This document shows, piece after piece, positions 13,012 through 20,825 of a DNA stretch of 64,000 nucleotides. Location: assembly GCA_018105865.1 (NCBI GenBank), contig CM030865.1, positions 4,536,193-4,600,192 of the forward strand, given 5' to 3'. Within the stretch, counting starts at the first letter, position 1, and each line of letters starts with the position of its first letter. The notes beneath the pieces were generated by a model. It did no database searches. It saw only the letters and a program-made list of their open reading frames with translations, and was not told the origin of the DNA. Source of the stretch: Metaphire vulgaris (lineage: Eukaryota; Annelida; Clitellata; Crassiclitellata; Megascolecidae). Both the position numbers and the translations under genes were made by a program.

Positions 13012-15759
13012 TGTTGCTGTGTTTCAGACAACGGAACTGTCATTGATGGAGCATCGATGGATGAAGAAAGCAGAACAACGTCTGAGAATTCTCCTTTACA
13101 TCGGACTCCTGTTCCAGGACTCAGTTACCTCCTCTCTACCGTAAAATACGGTGCTAATGACATACCAACTCCAGTTGGTAATTATTATGTTGGTTTAACC
13201 TCTTTATAACCCAACCATTTGTCGATAGGTATGTAGACGTAGTAGTAAGTGTAGGGTCCCAACTGGGGGAAGGTATTCAATAGGGGCACGCCCCTCCCCC
13301 CATGTGGATCCGCCACTAGTCTGAAGCAACAATGTGGTTCACGTGGCCCCCGAGTAAGATTGAGCATAGGCACACGGTTCTGTGTTATGATCGTCCAAAC
13401 GTGGATTGAAAAACGTAATGCGGCGTAACAAAACGTCAGACCCCTAAATATGACGTAACAACTTCCCCCTCATTTTCATCTTCTAAATATTTTGACAAGC
13501 AAAAAGGTCATTCTTGTATTTTTTCCTCTCCAAAATCCCTGACAAGTAAAAAAGAAAGGTCGTCACTAAATTTTTGCGCTAGATTTACGGACCTCCCCGC
13601 CACACTTCGTAACAAATGGCCGGACTCTCCCTAACGTTACGTAATTTATGGACGACCCCTAAGTTTTGGATTAAAAAGGACCTATGCCTTCCCTTCCCTA
13701 TGGTTATGCTACTGATAAAACAAGTGCAAGATAAAACAAGTCGAGATACATAAATGTTACTTTATAAAATCACAAATTAATTTTTTATTTCTAAAATCCT
13801 ATTTAACGGATTATTTTGGGTTCTGTGGTGAAATTTCTAGACTACCTCATTCCGTCGTTTTCCGGAAAGTCGTTCATCCAGCTGGAGCAGTTACGGCACG
13901 GCACCCTTGGTCTGTCAATTGAACTTGAGTTCCGAACGCTGGCTTTGGACGGCATTTTGTTCTACACTGGACAAAATGGCGACGGAAGAGACGACTTCAT
14001 CTCGATCGCTCTCAGAAATGGCTACGTTGAATTCAGGTTAACAACAACAACGTCGTATATAATTAATTTATTATCCAGAACTTTTCTGACAATTTTGTTG
14101 ACCAAATTGAGATCGACTTGAGAAAAATGAAGATTGTTAATTTTCAAAATATACAGCACCACATTCAGCCCCTCGTAACGTAATGCATGGCCTTGGTGCT
14201 GGCTTGGTAGTAGGCACTTCTGGAGATGTACAGATATAGGTATACACAGTGGCGCTTCCAGGAATTCTTGATGGCGGGGGATGAAATTTTTTGGAGAAGT
14301 TGGTGGGGGATGCAATGTGAAGAAGAAAAACAAGGGGAAAAGAGAAAAAATTCATTGTTAGTAGTGTTTTGCTCACTAAATGTTAAGAAACCTTGCCAAA
14401 AAAGAGTCGACAAGCAAGAAAAAGAAGGTCATTTGCAGTATTTTTCACAATTTTTAAAACTCACCGGAAAATAGGTTGACAAGCAAAAAATGGTCATCCC
14501 CATTCCCCAGTCATCAACATGGTGGAGCCGCCACTGGGTATAAATAAGATATCTTAACAGTTAACAGTAGAACTTAATTAGTGGGTCTGTAAAATTGAGT
14601 ACGTTATATCCGAGGTACATTATATCAAATACCGTCCAATACATGGGCGTCCGCAGAAATTTTTCCAGGGGGTGCAAAACAGGGTCTTGTGACAAAAGAA
14701 ATTAAAAACTTTTCCAGGGGTGCAAAAACAGGGTCTCGTGATGAAAAAACAAGTAATTATACGTTTTTTCATTACTTCACAATTTTTCCAGGGGGTGCAA
14801 TTGCACCCCTTGCACCTCCCTCGGAGTCCCTCCGGACCCCATGGTCCAATACCGGGCCATACGGTAGCGCAGCACACTGGACCGTGCATTGTAGTATTTA
14901 TAAAGGAGTATTTTCATTTTAATTCTGAGTCCGTTATAACAAAATTCTACTGTGTACCACTCTTGTTTCCGTTATTTCAATGTCGATTGCAGTCGTGCAG
15001 GAATGAGACTCTCTGAAGTTGTCTAGGGAATTATTGCCTTAATTACGCAACGCTAGAAGTGGCCTTTGAGACCCGACACCCCCACACGGGAGACTTAATA
15101 AGGCTATTTTGCTTGTCAGACTTTTTGGGAGATTTGATAAGGTTTTTTGCTTGTCAGACTTTTTCAGAAGAGATCCCCAAATTCCGACGCCCCCTCCCCA
15201 ACAGTGGCGGCTCCACCGGGGGGCCAGAGGGGGCCCGTGCCCCCCTATTGAGTGCCTGCCCCCCCCCCAGTGGCCCCCCAGTTGGGACCCTATACTTAAT
15301 GCTACATACATTAAACAACAAATGGTTGGCCCCTGATTAGAAGTTGCCATCCCAACGGCCCCCCCCACTTGCCAAATCCTAGAGCCGCCACTGCCCCCCC
15401 CCAAAAAAAATCCCTACACTCTCCAAATTCACAATCCTAGAAATAACTCTGCTGTGACGTTTTTAGGTACGACCTTGGTAGCGGCGCCACTTTGCTACAA
15501 ACTAGTAAACAAATAACGCTGAAGAAACTGCACAAAGTCACGGCCACCAGGATCGGAAAGGACGGTCTCTTGAAGCTGGACGAAGGTTCCGAGGCGTCTG
15601 CCGTGAGTCCCGGGTCGCTGCGATCGTTGAACATCGGAATTCCGCTCTATCTTGGACACGTACCGAACCTAACCGAACAGTTAGCTCTTCTCTGAAATGC
15701 TTCCACATTCGTCTCACTATTATACGTTGAAATATTTGTTATGTTTGTTGCTTATAGGA

Positions 15760-15840
<81 letters not shown>

Positions 15841-16076
15841 TACTACTATTATTTAGTAGTACTACTACTACTACTAGCAGTAGTAGTAGTAGCAGCAGTA
15901 GTAGCAGTAGCAGTAGTAGCAGCAGCAGTGGTAGTAGTAGTAGTAGTAGTGGTGGTAGTGGTGGCAGTGGCAGCAGTGGCAGTAGCAGGTAGTAGTGGTA
16001 GCAGTGGCAGTGGTCGTCGCAGTAGTAGTAGTTGTTGTTGTTGTGCAGTTGTAGTAGTAGTGGTAGCAGTAGCTGT

Positions 16077-16108
<32 letters not shown>

Positions 16109-16120
16109 CCAGTACTGTTG

Positions 16121-16151
<31 letters not shown>

Positions 16152-17696
16152 ACAGCTATTGCAGCAGTAGCATGGTGATGGTCAAAGTGAAGTACACTAA
16201 CATCGCTCGAAAGAGATGTGAAGAAATTGGATCTCTAGAATCTGCTTGAATGAAACTAAGTAGAGTTCTCTTTACCAGCGTTATCAATAATTATTCTTCT
16301 TCTGAATCCATTGTGATGGTCTTTAGTCACTAACATATCGCTCGAAAGAGATGTGAAGAAATTGGTCTTAATCTGGTTATGAAACCTTCTCTTTACAGCA
16401 TTATCCCTCCAGTATTGTTCTTCTGAATCCTTCTCCTCCAGTCTTTAGTCAGCATCCAGTGCCGTTGTTGATGTACGTGATCTTCCTCAGTTATCCTTCC
16501 TCAATTATTATGTCCCAATTATTATTGTTATCAATTATTATTGTTATCAATTATTATTGTTATCAATTATTATTGTTATCAATTATTATTGTTATCAATT
16601 ATTATTGTTATCAATTATATTATTGCTTTCAATTGCATGTCAGTGTTGAAAGGTCAGTGTGTTAGTCTAGACCTTCTCTGGGAAAAATTCCCCGCCCCCA
16701 AGTTTGAAATTTTCCCCAAAATTGTATTGACTTTTTGTTTGTCAGGGTTTTTGGAGAGGGAAAAATATATAGATGACCTTTTTTGCTTGTTGCTTGTCAA
16801 GACTTCCAATGTCTGCCTCCCCCAAATGTTAAACTCCCCCCTTCCAATGTCTAGGTGGCTAGAATAAACACTATGAAAGGTTTATAGCCATGACTAAGTT
16901 CAAACTTTTACGATTTGAAAGCATTTTGATCCAGACGTCTACTGCCAACTCCAAAATTCTCTGTCCAAATCCCCGACAGAATAGACCAGTGGCGTAGCCA
17001 GGATTTCCGGAAAGGGGTTTGATTTTTGGTTTTGACCGTGACCAACTTCGGAAATATCTTGACAATCAAAAAAGGTCATCTGCTCATCTCCATTTTTTCT
17101 TGACAATCAAAAAAGGTCGTCACCCCTTAAACTGTTACATATTCTATAGCCAAGGGGGTTTTCGCCCCCAAAATCGCGTCCCAGAATTAAAAATGCATAT
17201 TATTAAAATATTTTGTTTTCGGCAGCCAAGGAGTTTTTTAACCAGTGGCGGCTCCAGGATTTGGCAAGTGGGGAAGGGGGCCCGTTGGGGTGGCAACTTC
17301 TAATAATTGGGGGCCAATAATTTGTTGTTAGGTATGTAGTATTAAGTATAGGGTCCCAACAGGGGGGCCACTGGGGGGCCAGGAACTCAATAGGGGGCAC
17401 GGGACCCCCGGGCTCCCTGTTGGGCCGCCACTGGTTTTAACCCTCCCCCGAGGCTACGCCACTGGAATAGACATTCTTGATAACTGTATTTATGCACGCC
17501 GGTGAACGAAATGACGTTGAATTTTAATGAATTGCGTGGTTTCTTTTCTTTTAGAATCGTGAGGAATGTTGGTACTGCGAATGGTTTTGTTGGATGCATT
17601 CAGTTCCTGAGAATCGCCAGTCCACAAGTGAACAAGGAATACGAGCTCACCAAGACAGCCGGTGACATCGAAGCCGACAATGAAATAAGTACGTCG

Positions 17697-17761
<65 letters not shown>

Positions 17762-17807
17762 TGATTTTAAGTTTTTAAAAAATAATATTCCACTGATATA
17801 TAATATC

Positions 17808-17838
<31 letters not shown>

Positions 17839-20622
17839 GTTATATATATATATAATACCAAAGCATGTTTTGGTTTTTTAAAAATAATATTCTGCAGATC
17901 TGTAGTGGCCAGAGACGTCATTTCACTGTTTTTCAGGGGGGAAAACACTTTCGACCTGACAAGTTACAAGTTTGCAAAAAGCTGACGACCTTTTTTTTTT
18001 TGCTTGTCAATTTTTCACGGTTAGGTTTACTTCAAATTACTCGACATGATCAAGCACTCCTTTAGGGCGTGTAAAATCTAAACACAAACATTGGCAAACA
18101 AAATTTTTCCCCTCAAAATCAGGGGGGTAAATGCCCCCCCCCCCTGCCCCCAAATGACGTCCCTGGTAGTGGCATGTATTGTAAATTTTAATAGTGCAAG
18201 ATGTAGGCCTAAATAAGCAGCAGAGGCGAATCTAGGGGCGGGAAGGGGTGCAAATGTCCCCGGGCGCCGAGGTGGGGGCGTCAAAATCGGGTTTAAGGTG
18301 GCAAAAAAGCAAAAATTAGCAAATAATTAATCAATATAGTTGTAAAATAAAGTACTGCCCGCGGGCCGGATACGGCCCGCCAAGGTCTGTAATCCGTCCC
18401 GTCAGCAAAATTGAAGAACATGCGCAAATCGTATTTATTCTACTAAATTTAGTTTCTTGTTTTCCTTGTGGTTCGCTAAACTTTTAGAAGTCGGCAAAGT
18501 GGCCCCTGGCTAAAAAAACTTTGGAGACCCTAGATCTAATTCACGTCAATTTAAGTATCTTGCCAAAGATTTGGTGGTATTATGACTTTGACTTGACTTT
18601 GTTTATTTATTTAAACTCAAAATTACATTCAAATGATTGGTAAGGCCTACATCATTTCAAATGGTCATTGCAAATGACATGAAACATAGATCACCTTTCA
18701 CATATTTGATAGATATATCGTTTTACGAAAACAGAGAATAAATTATAGAAAAAACTCTAGGTTCATTTGAAGAATAAAGCGCAACATTAATAAATTCAAC
18801 GCAATGTTCATTTTAAGTTAGACAAGCATGGAAAAACACAATAATGAGCATCATGCATTTGGCAGAGGGGGCCGTTGGGGGCAACTTCTAATCAAATTAA
18901 CCATTTGTTGTTTAATGTAAAAAATCCCAATGGGGCCACTGGGGGCCAGGCTCTCAATATGTTATGTAAAAAAATCAATAAGGAAAATAAGTTATTAGTT
19001 TCAGATAGTATTATCACGGTCTATTTAACATGCGTGAAAAGGGAAGTTAGCAGATTGGTAACAACGTTGGACGATGGATGAGAAGGTCGCGGGTTCGCGC
19101 CTCGCAGGAGCCCTAAGGTCGACTCAGCCTTACTCGCTAGATGGCGGTGGTAAACTGAGGAGCAGTGGTAAAATTCTGCGATAAGTCAAACAGGTACGCT
19201 GCCAGCTGCCCTAGCCCCGTATCCGTGGTATTGCACGCCTGGCTGAGGGCTATAACAACTGAGATCAGCGCCGCCCTATGAACCCATGAGGTTCGGGAAG
19301 GAAGGACTTTGATTTTTCTTTGAAAAGGGATTGCCAGAGGGGAAACAAATTCCCGTTAGGAGGTAACCCTAAAACGAAATATGTGTTACAAAATTCTGGC
19401 ATTATAAATATTTTAAAAGGCATAGGCTATCTTGCAAGTGCCTCGCCTCTCTGCCAGCGAGACACCCTTAGTGGACTCATGCATGGTTTAATCTAGGCCG
19501 TTTCCGGGGGGGTTGCCCTTCCCCGGAAATTTCAAATTGCCCCCGGAAATTTTGGCATACTACATCAACTAACAGCAGCCCCATAGCAGAATTTCCCCGG
19601 CTTGTCTGTTTCCCCCCGGAGTCCAGGAGTCTATATTAAACACTGAGTGGACTGGGTCGAACTGTTACTTAGCCTACATACCTCATACCTGTGGCTGGGT
19701 ACGGTATAATTAATAATTATTATTAGACCACCGCATTTCTTAGTACACGGTATTTGCATGTCTTATGTGTTCTGTTCTTGATCCTCTTCAGCTGAATGTG
19801 ACCTTCAGTCGTGTCGAACGGTTTTGTGCGAGAACGGGGGTATCTGCAGTCATCAGGACCACCTCAACTATACCTGTACCTGCCCTTTTGGCTTTACAGG
19901 TAAGCATCAAAGCTGGTCGTCAAATATTGGAGCTACGTTGCTTTTGGAAACGAAATTTTATTAAACTAGTGAATGCTTAGACCTACATTGCTATGTACCG
20001 TTTCAAAATAAATTGGCAAGGAGACAACAGGCTGAATAACTAGAAAGTCAAATACAGGACTCCTGGTAAAACCCCAATCAACAGCACTTCTCTTTGATTG
20101 ATTGGCTGATTGGTTGCTTGATTTTTTTCATTGATTTATTGCTTGATTGAAGATTGATGCATGGACTGTTTATCAATTAATTGATTGACTGATTACAATA
20201 TGGTAGGATTTTATTATTCCACGACAATCAGTGTTTATTCTAGCTACCTTGACATTGGGGATATTTTGAAATGTGGGGGGACAAGGTCTGAGCCATCACA
20301 CTTTTGGGGGGAGGGGGAATTTGCTATCCCCATGCAACATACAATTATTTTTTTTTGGGGGGGGGGGATTTTAAAATTTTGGGGGAATCCCCCCCAGAAG
20401 GCCTAGAATAAACACTGCACGACAATAATAGGCAATATTTTATAAGTTACAGTATATGGGGTTCTGGAAGTAGTAGATGAGAACATTATACTGTACTTCC
20501 CATGAATTTTGGCATTTCAGTTGGTTTTCTTAGTGAATAAAATGTGTCTGCATTACATTAACGCCCAGTCTGCTTTTGTTCAAGGTGTCCTATGTGAATT
20601 CAGAATAACGGATGGTTTCTAG
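947..20622 (+). CDS. AGRN: Agrin-like secreted matrix proteoglycan, gene span (3' part; 5' end outside window)
   Basis: Coding exons read as 947-1041, 3038-3152, 5667-5900, 6417-6512, 7317-7429, 8577-8723, 9607-9699, (10790-10923 damaged), 12243-12383, 13028-13177, 13841-14036, 15467-15679, 17555-17688, 19792-19899, 20585-20622. Domain order is three Kazal/follistatin modules, a six-Cys module, a GCCPDG module, laminin-EGF, a Ser/Thr linker, laminin G, EGF, stop. Agrin is a basement-membrane heparan-sulfate proteoglycan that organises neuromuscular synapses in vertebrates. Support: Kazal followed by paired laminin-EGF modules, with CEQMTG in the second as in agrin, then a laminin G domain close to agrin LG2. 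Nearly all intron phases agree (mostly phase 1). No SEA domain and only one laminin G domain are seen, whereas vertebrate agrin has three. It could instead be a shortened agrin paralogue. The first exon here needs an upstream exon ending in phase 1. Confidence 0.75.
1086..1251. mobile_element. hAT-type MITE, 166 bp
   Basis: Ends TAGGGGCGTAGCC and GCTACGCCCTG; flanks ACAACCTC and ACAGCCTC (7 of 8 match). Confidence 0.65.
1297..1455. repeat. (TAA)n/(ATT)n microsatellite
   Basis: About 160 bases of AAT-type units that switch from TAA to ATT phase near 1420, so the array is partly self-complementary. Confidence 0.9.
1934..2339. mobile_element. MITE with GTCCATTAATTACGTCAAC terminus
   Basis: The left end and the reverse of the right end agree over about 30 bases with mismatches. 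Related termini (GTCCATAAATTACGTCA) occur at 1729 and 13640-13670. Family not certain; Harbinger-like is a guess. Confidence 0.5.
2540..2902. mobile_element. hAT-type MITE carrying a nested element
   Basis: Ends CAGGGGCGTAGC and GCTACGCCCCTG, TSD AATGTATC at 2532-2539 and 2903-2910 (perfect). A second element (2577-2775, ATGGGCGT...CGCCCATGG) is inserted in it with flanks TGAGATAC/GGAGATAT. Confidence 0.8.
2985..3030. repeat. (GATG)/(GTG) microsatellite
   Basis: It lies directly before the Kazal acceptor at 3036 and replaces the usual pyrimidine tract with purine-rich DNA. Confidence 0.8.
3038..3152 (+). CDS. AGRN: Agrin-like exon: Kazal core of module 1
   Basis: The acceptor TTGTTAG follows a (GATG/GTG) tract and the donor is GTGAGT. 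It joins the previous exon in phase 0 and leaves in phase 1. The product has the Kazal signature RPVCGSNGQTYRNRCEME, followed by AAC and a closing Cys. Confidence 0.85.
3250..3563. mobile_element. hAT/Charlie-like fragment
   Basis: The left end CAGTGTTTCCCAAACTGT plus GGGTCGCGACCCAAAAGTGG is the classic terminus of this group. The right end (AGTTTGGTAAACCCTG) is its degraded complement. No clear TSD. A related piece lies at 3978-4035. Confidence 0.5.
5380..5424. repeat. (TTAA)n microsatellite
   Basis: Eleven or so TTAA units; fully self-complementary. Confidence 0.85.
5667..5900 (+). CDS. AGRN: Agrin-like exon: complete Kazal/follistatin module 2
   Basis: Phase 1 at both ends; acceptor TTAAAG, donor GTAAAT. 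One exon carries both the FOLN half (NPCDNVVCKHGAQC) and the Kazal half (SDGNIYRNECEML and the later Cys). The donor runs directly into an (AAT)n array. Confidence 0.85.
5904..6135. repeat. (AAT)n arrays after agrin-like exon
   Basis: AAT-type arrays start three bases after the donor at 5901 and recur at 6060-6130. Confidence 0.85.
6417..6512 (+). CDS. AGRN: Agrin-like exon: first half of Kazal module 3
   Basis: Acceptor GTATAG, donor GTAGGC, phase 1 to 1. It encodes ETCDPLYCRFGGQC and ends CNFECGA. A 72-bp TTAA-flanked MITE starts only 13 bases past the donor. Its phase does not match the next exon by one base. Confidence 0.75.
6526..6597. mobile_element. 72-bp TTAA-flanked MITE (piggyBac-like)
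   Basis: TTAA at 6522-6525 and 6598-6601, ends CCCCTTAAC and GTTAAGGGG. The core has AATGGACGGATATATCC. Related copies at 29848-29920, 30915-30986, 38025-38098 and 47844-47915. Confidence 0.65.
7317..7429 (+). CDS. AGRN: Agrin-like exon: Kazal core of module 3
   Basis: Acceptor TTTTACCCAG, donor GTATTA. It encodes LVCGSDGITYSSECYLKEA, then AC and GHCE. To read this frame the preceding exon should end in phase 2, but the only good upstream donor gives phase 1. It leaves in phase 1, which suits the next exon. Confidence 0.75.
8363..8530. repeat. GTACC-rich minisatellite next to agrin-like exon
   Basis: Units of about 29-30 bp (AACAATGTACCAAATGTACC, ATTTGTACC) repeated at least three times in full, plus diverged units. 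It ends 46 bases before the exon at 8577 and gives a false repetitive ORF. Confidence 0.8.
8577..8723 (+). CDS. AGRN: Agrin-like exon: six-Cys lustrin-type module
   Basis: Phase 1 to 1; acceptor GAACAG, donor GTGAGA. Six cysteines in the order C-x(n)-C-x6-C-x5-C-x(n)-CC, beginning FEEDLCDGNQT and ending ARCCLG. This resembles the lustrin-type cysteine-rich repeat rather than a Kazal or EGF fold; that assignment is by spacing only. A tandem GTACC-rich minisatellite ends about 50 bases upstream. Confidence 0.65.
9607..9699 (+). CDS. AGRN: Agrin-like exon: GCCPDG module
   Basis: The TTAG acceptor at 9603-9606 was chosen over the CAG at 9615-9617 because only it keeps phase 1. The donor is GTACGG and it leaves in phase 1. 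It encodes CNDTKFGCCPDGTTAALGP and a final GC. The GCC-x-DG-x-T pattern also occurs in agrin and papilin. Confidence 0.7.
9818..9930. repeat. Degenerate 4-bp repeat (AATG/AATC)n
   Basis: Simple repeat of AATGAATC, AATCAATC and CAGT units over about 110 bases. Confidence 0.8.
10268..10565. mobile_element. hAT-type MITE, 298 bp, 8-bp TSD
   Basis: Ends CAGTGGCGTAAC and GGCTACGCCACTG; TSD AGTAGTAG at 10260-10267 and 10566-10573, although within simple-repeat DNA. Internal GACAAGCAAAA motifs twice. Confidence 0.75.
10732..11101 (+). repeat. Tandem duplication covering the laminin-EGF exon
   Basis: Unit 1 is 10732-10920 and unit 2 is 10921-11101. Both start TAGTGGTGTAGGTAA, share GGATCTGTTGGTTGACAT, share CTGCCGATGTCATCCG and end AAAATCGCA. 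Unit 2 has lost the acceptor (TGTAG became CTAAA) and carries indels that break the frame. The sequence after unit 2 probably holds the original end of the exon. Confidence 0.75.
10790..10923 (+). pseudogene. Damaged laminin-EGF exon of the agrin-like gene
   Basis: A good acceptor (CTCTTGTAG) and a phase-1 frame give CRCHPLGSVSAECHRDTGEC and six of the eight laminin-EGF cysteines. The frame then hits TAG at 10921 with no donor in phase. The break sits exactly where a second, decayed copy of the region begins. Skipping this exon keeps the rest in frame, because both neighbours are phase 1. It may be a dying exon or an assembly fault. Confidence 0.6.
12243..12383 (+). CDS. AGRN: Agrin-like exon: laminin-EGF module 2
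   Basis: It encodes CECDANGSIREDCEQMTG, then CIC, KCNVC and a final TGC, a full eight-Cys laminin-EGF. CEQMTG is shared with vertebrate agrin. Phase 1 to 1; donor GTGCAG. The acceptor is a tandem CAGCAG, so the exon could begin at 12240 or 12243 and differ by one codon. Confidence 0.85.
12970..13010. repeat. (GT)n microsatellite
   Basis: About 20 GT units ending 17 bases before the acceptor of the linker exon. Confidence 0.9.
13028..13177 (+). CDS. AGRN: Agrin-like exon: acidic, Ser/Thr-rich linker
   Basis: The acceptor GTTTCAG lies just after a (GT)n run. It encodes about 50 residues including MDEESRTTSENS and no cysteine. Donor GTAATT at 13178 gives phase 1, matching the laminin G exon; a stronger-looking GTAAAA at 13141 would give the wrong phase. 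It sits where agrin has a SEA domain and mucin-like stretch, but no SEA fold is evident. Confidence 0.6.
13841..14036 (+). CDS. AGRN: Agrin-like exon: laminin G domain, part 1
   Basis: Acceptor TTTCTAG in phase 1, donor GTTAAC leaving in phase 2. It encodes FSGKSFIQLEQ, then ELEFRTLALDGILFYTGQ and DDFISIALRNGYVEFR, the typical first strands of a laminin G domain and close to agrin LG2. Confidence 0.88.
14247..14536. mobile_element. hAT-type MITE, 290 bp
   Basis: Ends CAGTGGCGCTTCC and GGAGCCGCCACTG; flanks GGTATACA and GGTATAAA (7 of 8). Confidence 0.78.
14565..14952. mobile_element. Tigger-like MITE split by a later insertion
   Basis: Ends CAGTAGAACTTAATTAG and TTATAACAAAATTCTACTG. A related sequence lies at 38427-38605. 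Inside sits a 202-bp element (14643-14844, ATGGGCGTCCGCAG...CCCCATGG) with perfect TSD TCCAATAC at 14635-14642 and 14845-14852. Confidence 0.65.
15202..15393. mobile_element. hAT-type MITE, 192 bp
   Basis: Ends CAGTGGCGGCTCC and AGCCGCCACTG; C-rich flanks, no clear TSD. Same family as 17243-17433. Confidence 0.6.
15467..15679 (+). CDS. AGRN: Agrin-like exon: laminin G domain, part 2
   Basis: Acceptor TTTTTAG in phase 2. It begins YDLGSGATLLQTSKQITL and includes IPLYLGHVPN, the usual laminin G LYVGG-like strand. The donor at 15680 (GTTAGC) gives phase 2, exactly what the next exon needs. Confidence 0.85.
15761..16160. repeat. (ATT)n followed by (AGT/AGC)n array
   Basis: About 90 bases of pure ATT, then about 300 bases of AGT, AGC and GGT trinucleotides, lying 80 bases past the laminin G part 2 donor. 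It gives long false Ser/Val ORFs. Confidence 0.9.
16190..16450. repeat. Two-copy tandem repeat of about 135 bp
   Basis: Both halves share CACTAACAT, TCGCTCGAAAGAGATGTGAA, TTCTCTTTAC, GTTCTTCTGAATCC-like and GTCTTTAGTCA blocks. Confidence 0.65.
16503..16617. repeat. 16-bp minisatellite
   Basis: The unit TATCAATTATTATTGT is repeated about seven times in a row. Confidence 0.85.
16655..16873. mobile_element. MITE with CAGTGT...ACACTA ends, 8-bp TSD
   Basis: Left CAGTGTGTTAGTCTAG, right GGCTAGAATAAACACTA; TSD TGAAAGGT at 16647-16654 and 16874-16881 (perfect). Related to 20229-20417 and 45156-45340. Confidence 0.75.
16987..17464. mobile_element. hAT-type MITE with nested hAT-type MITE
   Basis: Outer ends CAGTGGCGTAGCC and GGCTACGCCACTG, TSD GAATAGAC at 16979-16986 and 17465-17472 (perfect). 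Inner element 17243-17433 with CAGTGGCGGCTCC / GGCCGCCACTG ends and flanks TTTTTAAC / GTTTTAAC. Confidence 0.85.
17555..17688 (+). CDS. AGRN: Agrin-like exon: laminin G domain, part 3
   Basis: Acceptor TTCTTTTAG, phase 2 in. It encodes NGFVGCIQFLRIAS, the conserved G-F-x-G-C-I strand that closes a laminin G domain. Donor GTACGT, phase 1 out, followed at once by an (AAT)n array. Confidence 0.85.
17699..17855. repeat. (AAT)n then (TA)n microsatellites
   Basis: AAT array 17699-17760 just past the laminin G donor, then TA-rich palindromic DNA to about 17855. Confidence 0.85.
19039..19330 (+). mobile_element. tRNA-derived SINE copy
   Basis: TTAGCAGATTGGTAACAACG resembles an A box and CGCGGGTTCGCGCCTCG a B box of a tRNA-type promoter. 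The body continues with AGGAGCCCTAAGGTCGACTC. Also similar to 62215-62330. Confidence 0.6.
19792..19899 (+). CDS. AGRN: Agrin-like exon: EGF domain
   Basis: Acceptor CCTCTTCAG, donor GTAAGC, phase 1 to 1. It encodes ECDLQSC, VLCENGGIC and YTCTCPFGFTG, five of six EGF cysteines; the sixth comes from the next exon. Confidence 0.85.
20229..20417. mobile_element. MITE with 9-bp direct flanks
   Basis: Ends CAGTGTTTATTCTAGC and GGCCTAGAATAAACACTG; CACGACAAT at 20220-20228 and 20418-20426 (perfect). Confidence 0.75.
20585..20622 (+). CDS. AGRN: Agrin-like terminal exon with stop
   Basis: Acceptor TTGTTCAAG. In phase 1 it reads GVLCEFRITDGF and then TAG. It supplies the sixth EGF cysteine (LCE) and then ends the protein, so no further laminin G domain follows. 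No such domain was found before the next gene. A possible AATAAA lies at 21287-21292. Confidence 0.6.
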
Positions 20623-20744
20623 TCTGCGTGCCTGACGGTCGCAACAGATCTTCAACATTCCGAACATAGATCTTTATTTTATACTCGAGAGTCTTCACAG
20701 TTGTTCTTGTAGTTAGCAATCCTTCTGCTCACCACGAAGTTTAA

Positions 20745-20825
20745 GCGCCTGGGAAAAGGCAGCTATTACGGCACCTGCTTACGAAAGCGCTATAGAAATT
20801 CACGAGATTGACTTACTTATGTTTT
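20745..20825 (+). repeat. LINE 3' tail fragment
   Basis: GCGCCTGGGAAAAGGCAGCT and GCGCTATAGAAATTCACGAG followed by ACTTACTT; same tail family, just past the agrin-like stop. Confidence 0.5.

Noticed and set aside
15697..16170. 157-aa ORF of Tyr, Val and Ser runs
   Set aside because: Entirely the ATT and AGT trinucleotide array.
16503..16617. Possible CRISPR-like array of 16-bp repeats
   Set aside because: Units are contiguous with no spacers, in a eukaryotic intron.
18350..18560. hAT-like piece with GCGGGCCGGATACGGCCCGC
   Set aside because: Resembles hAT terminal regions but ends are degraded; not defined well enough to annotate.
19001..19330. Functional tRNA gene
   Set aside because: A- and B-box-like sequences are present but no cloverleaf can be drawn, and the sequence recurs as a longer repeat; called a SINE.
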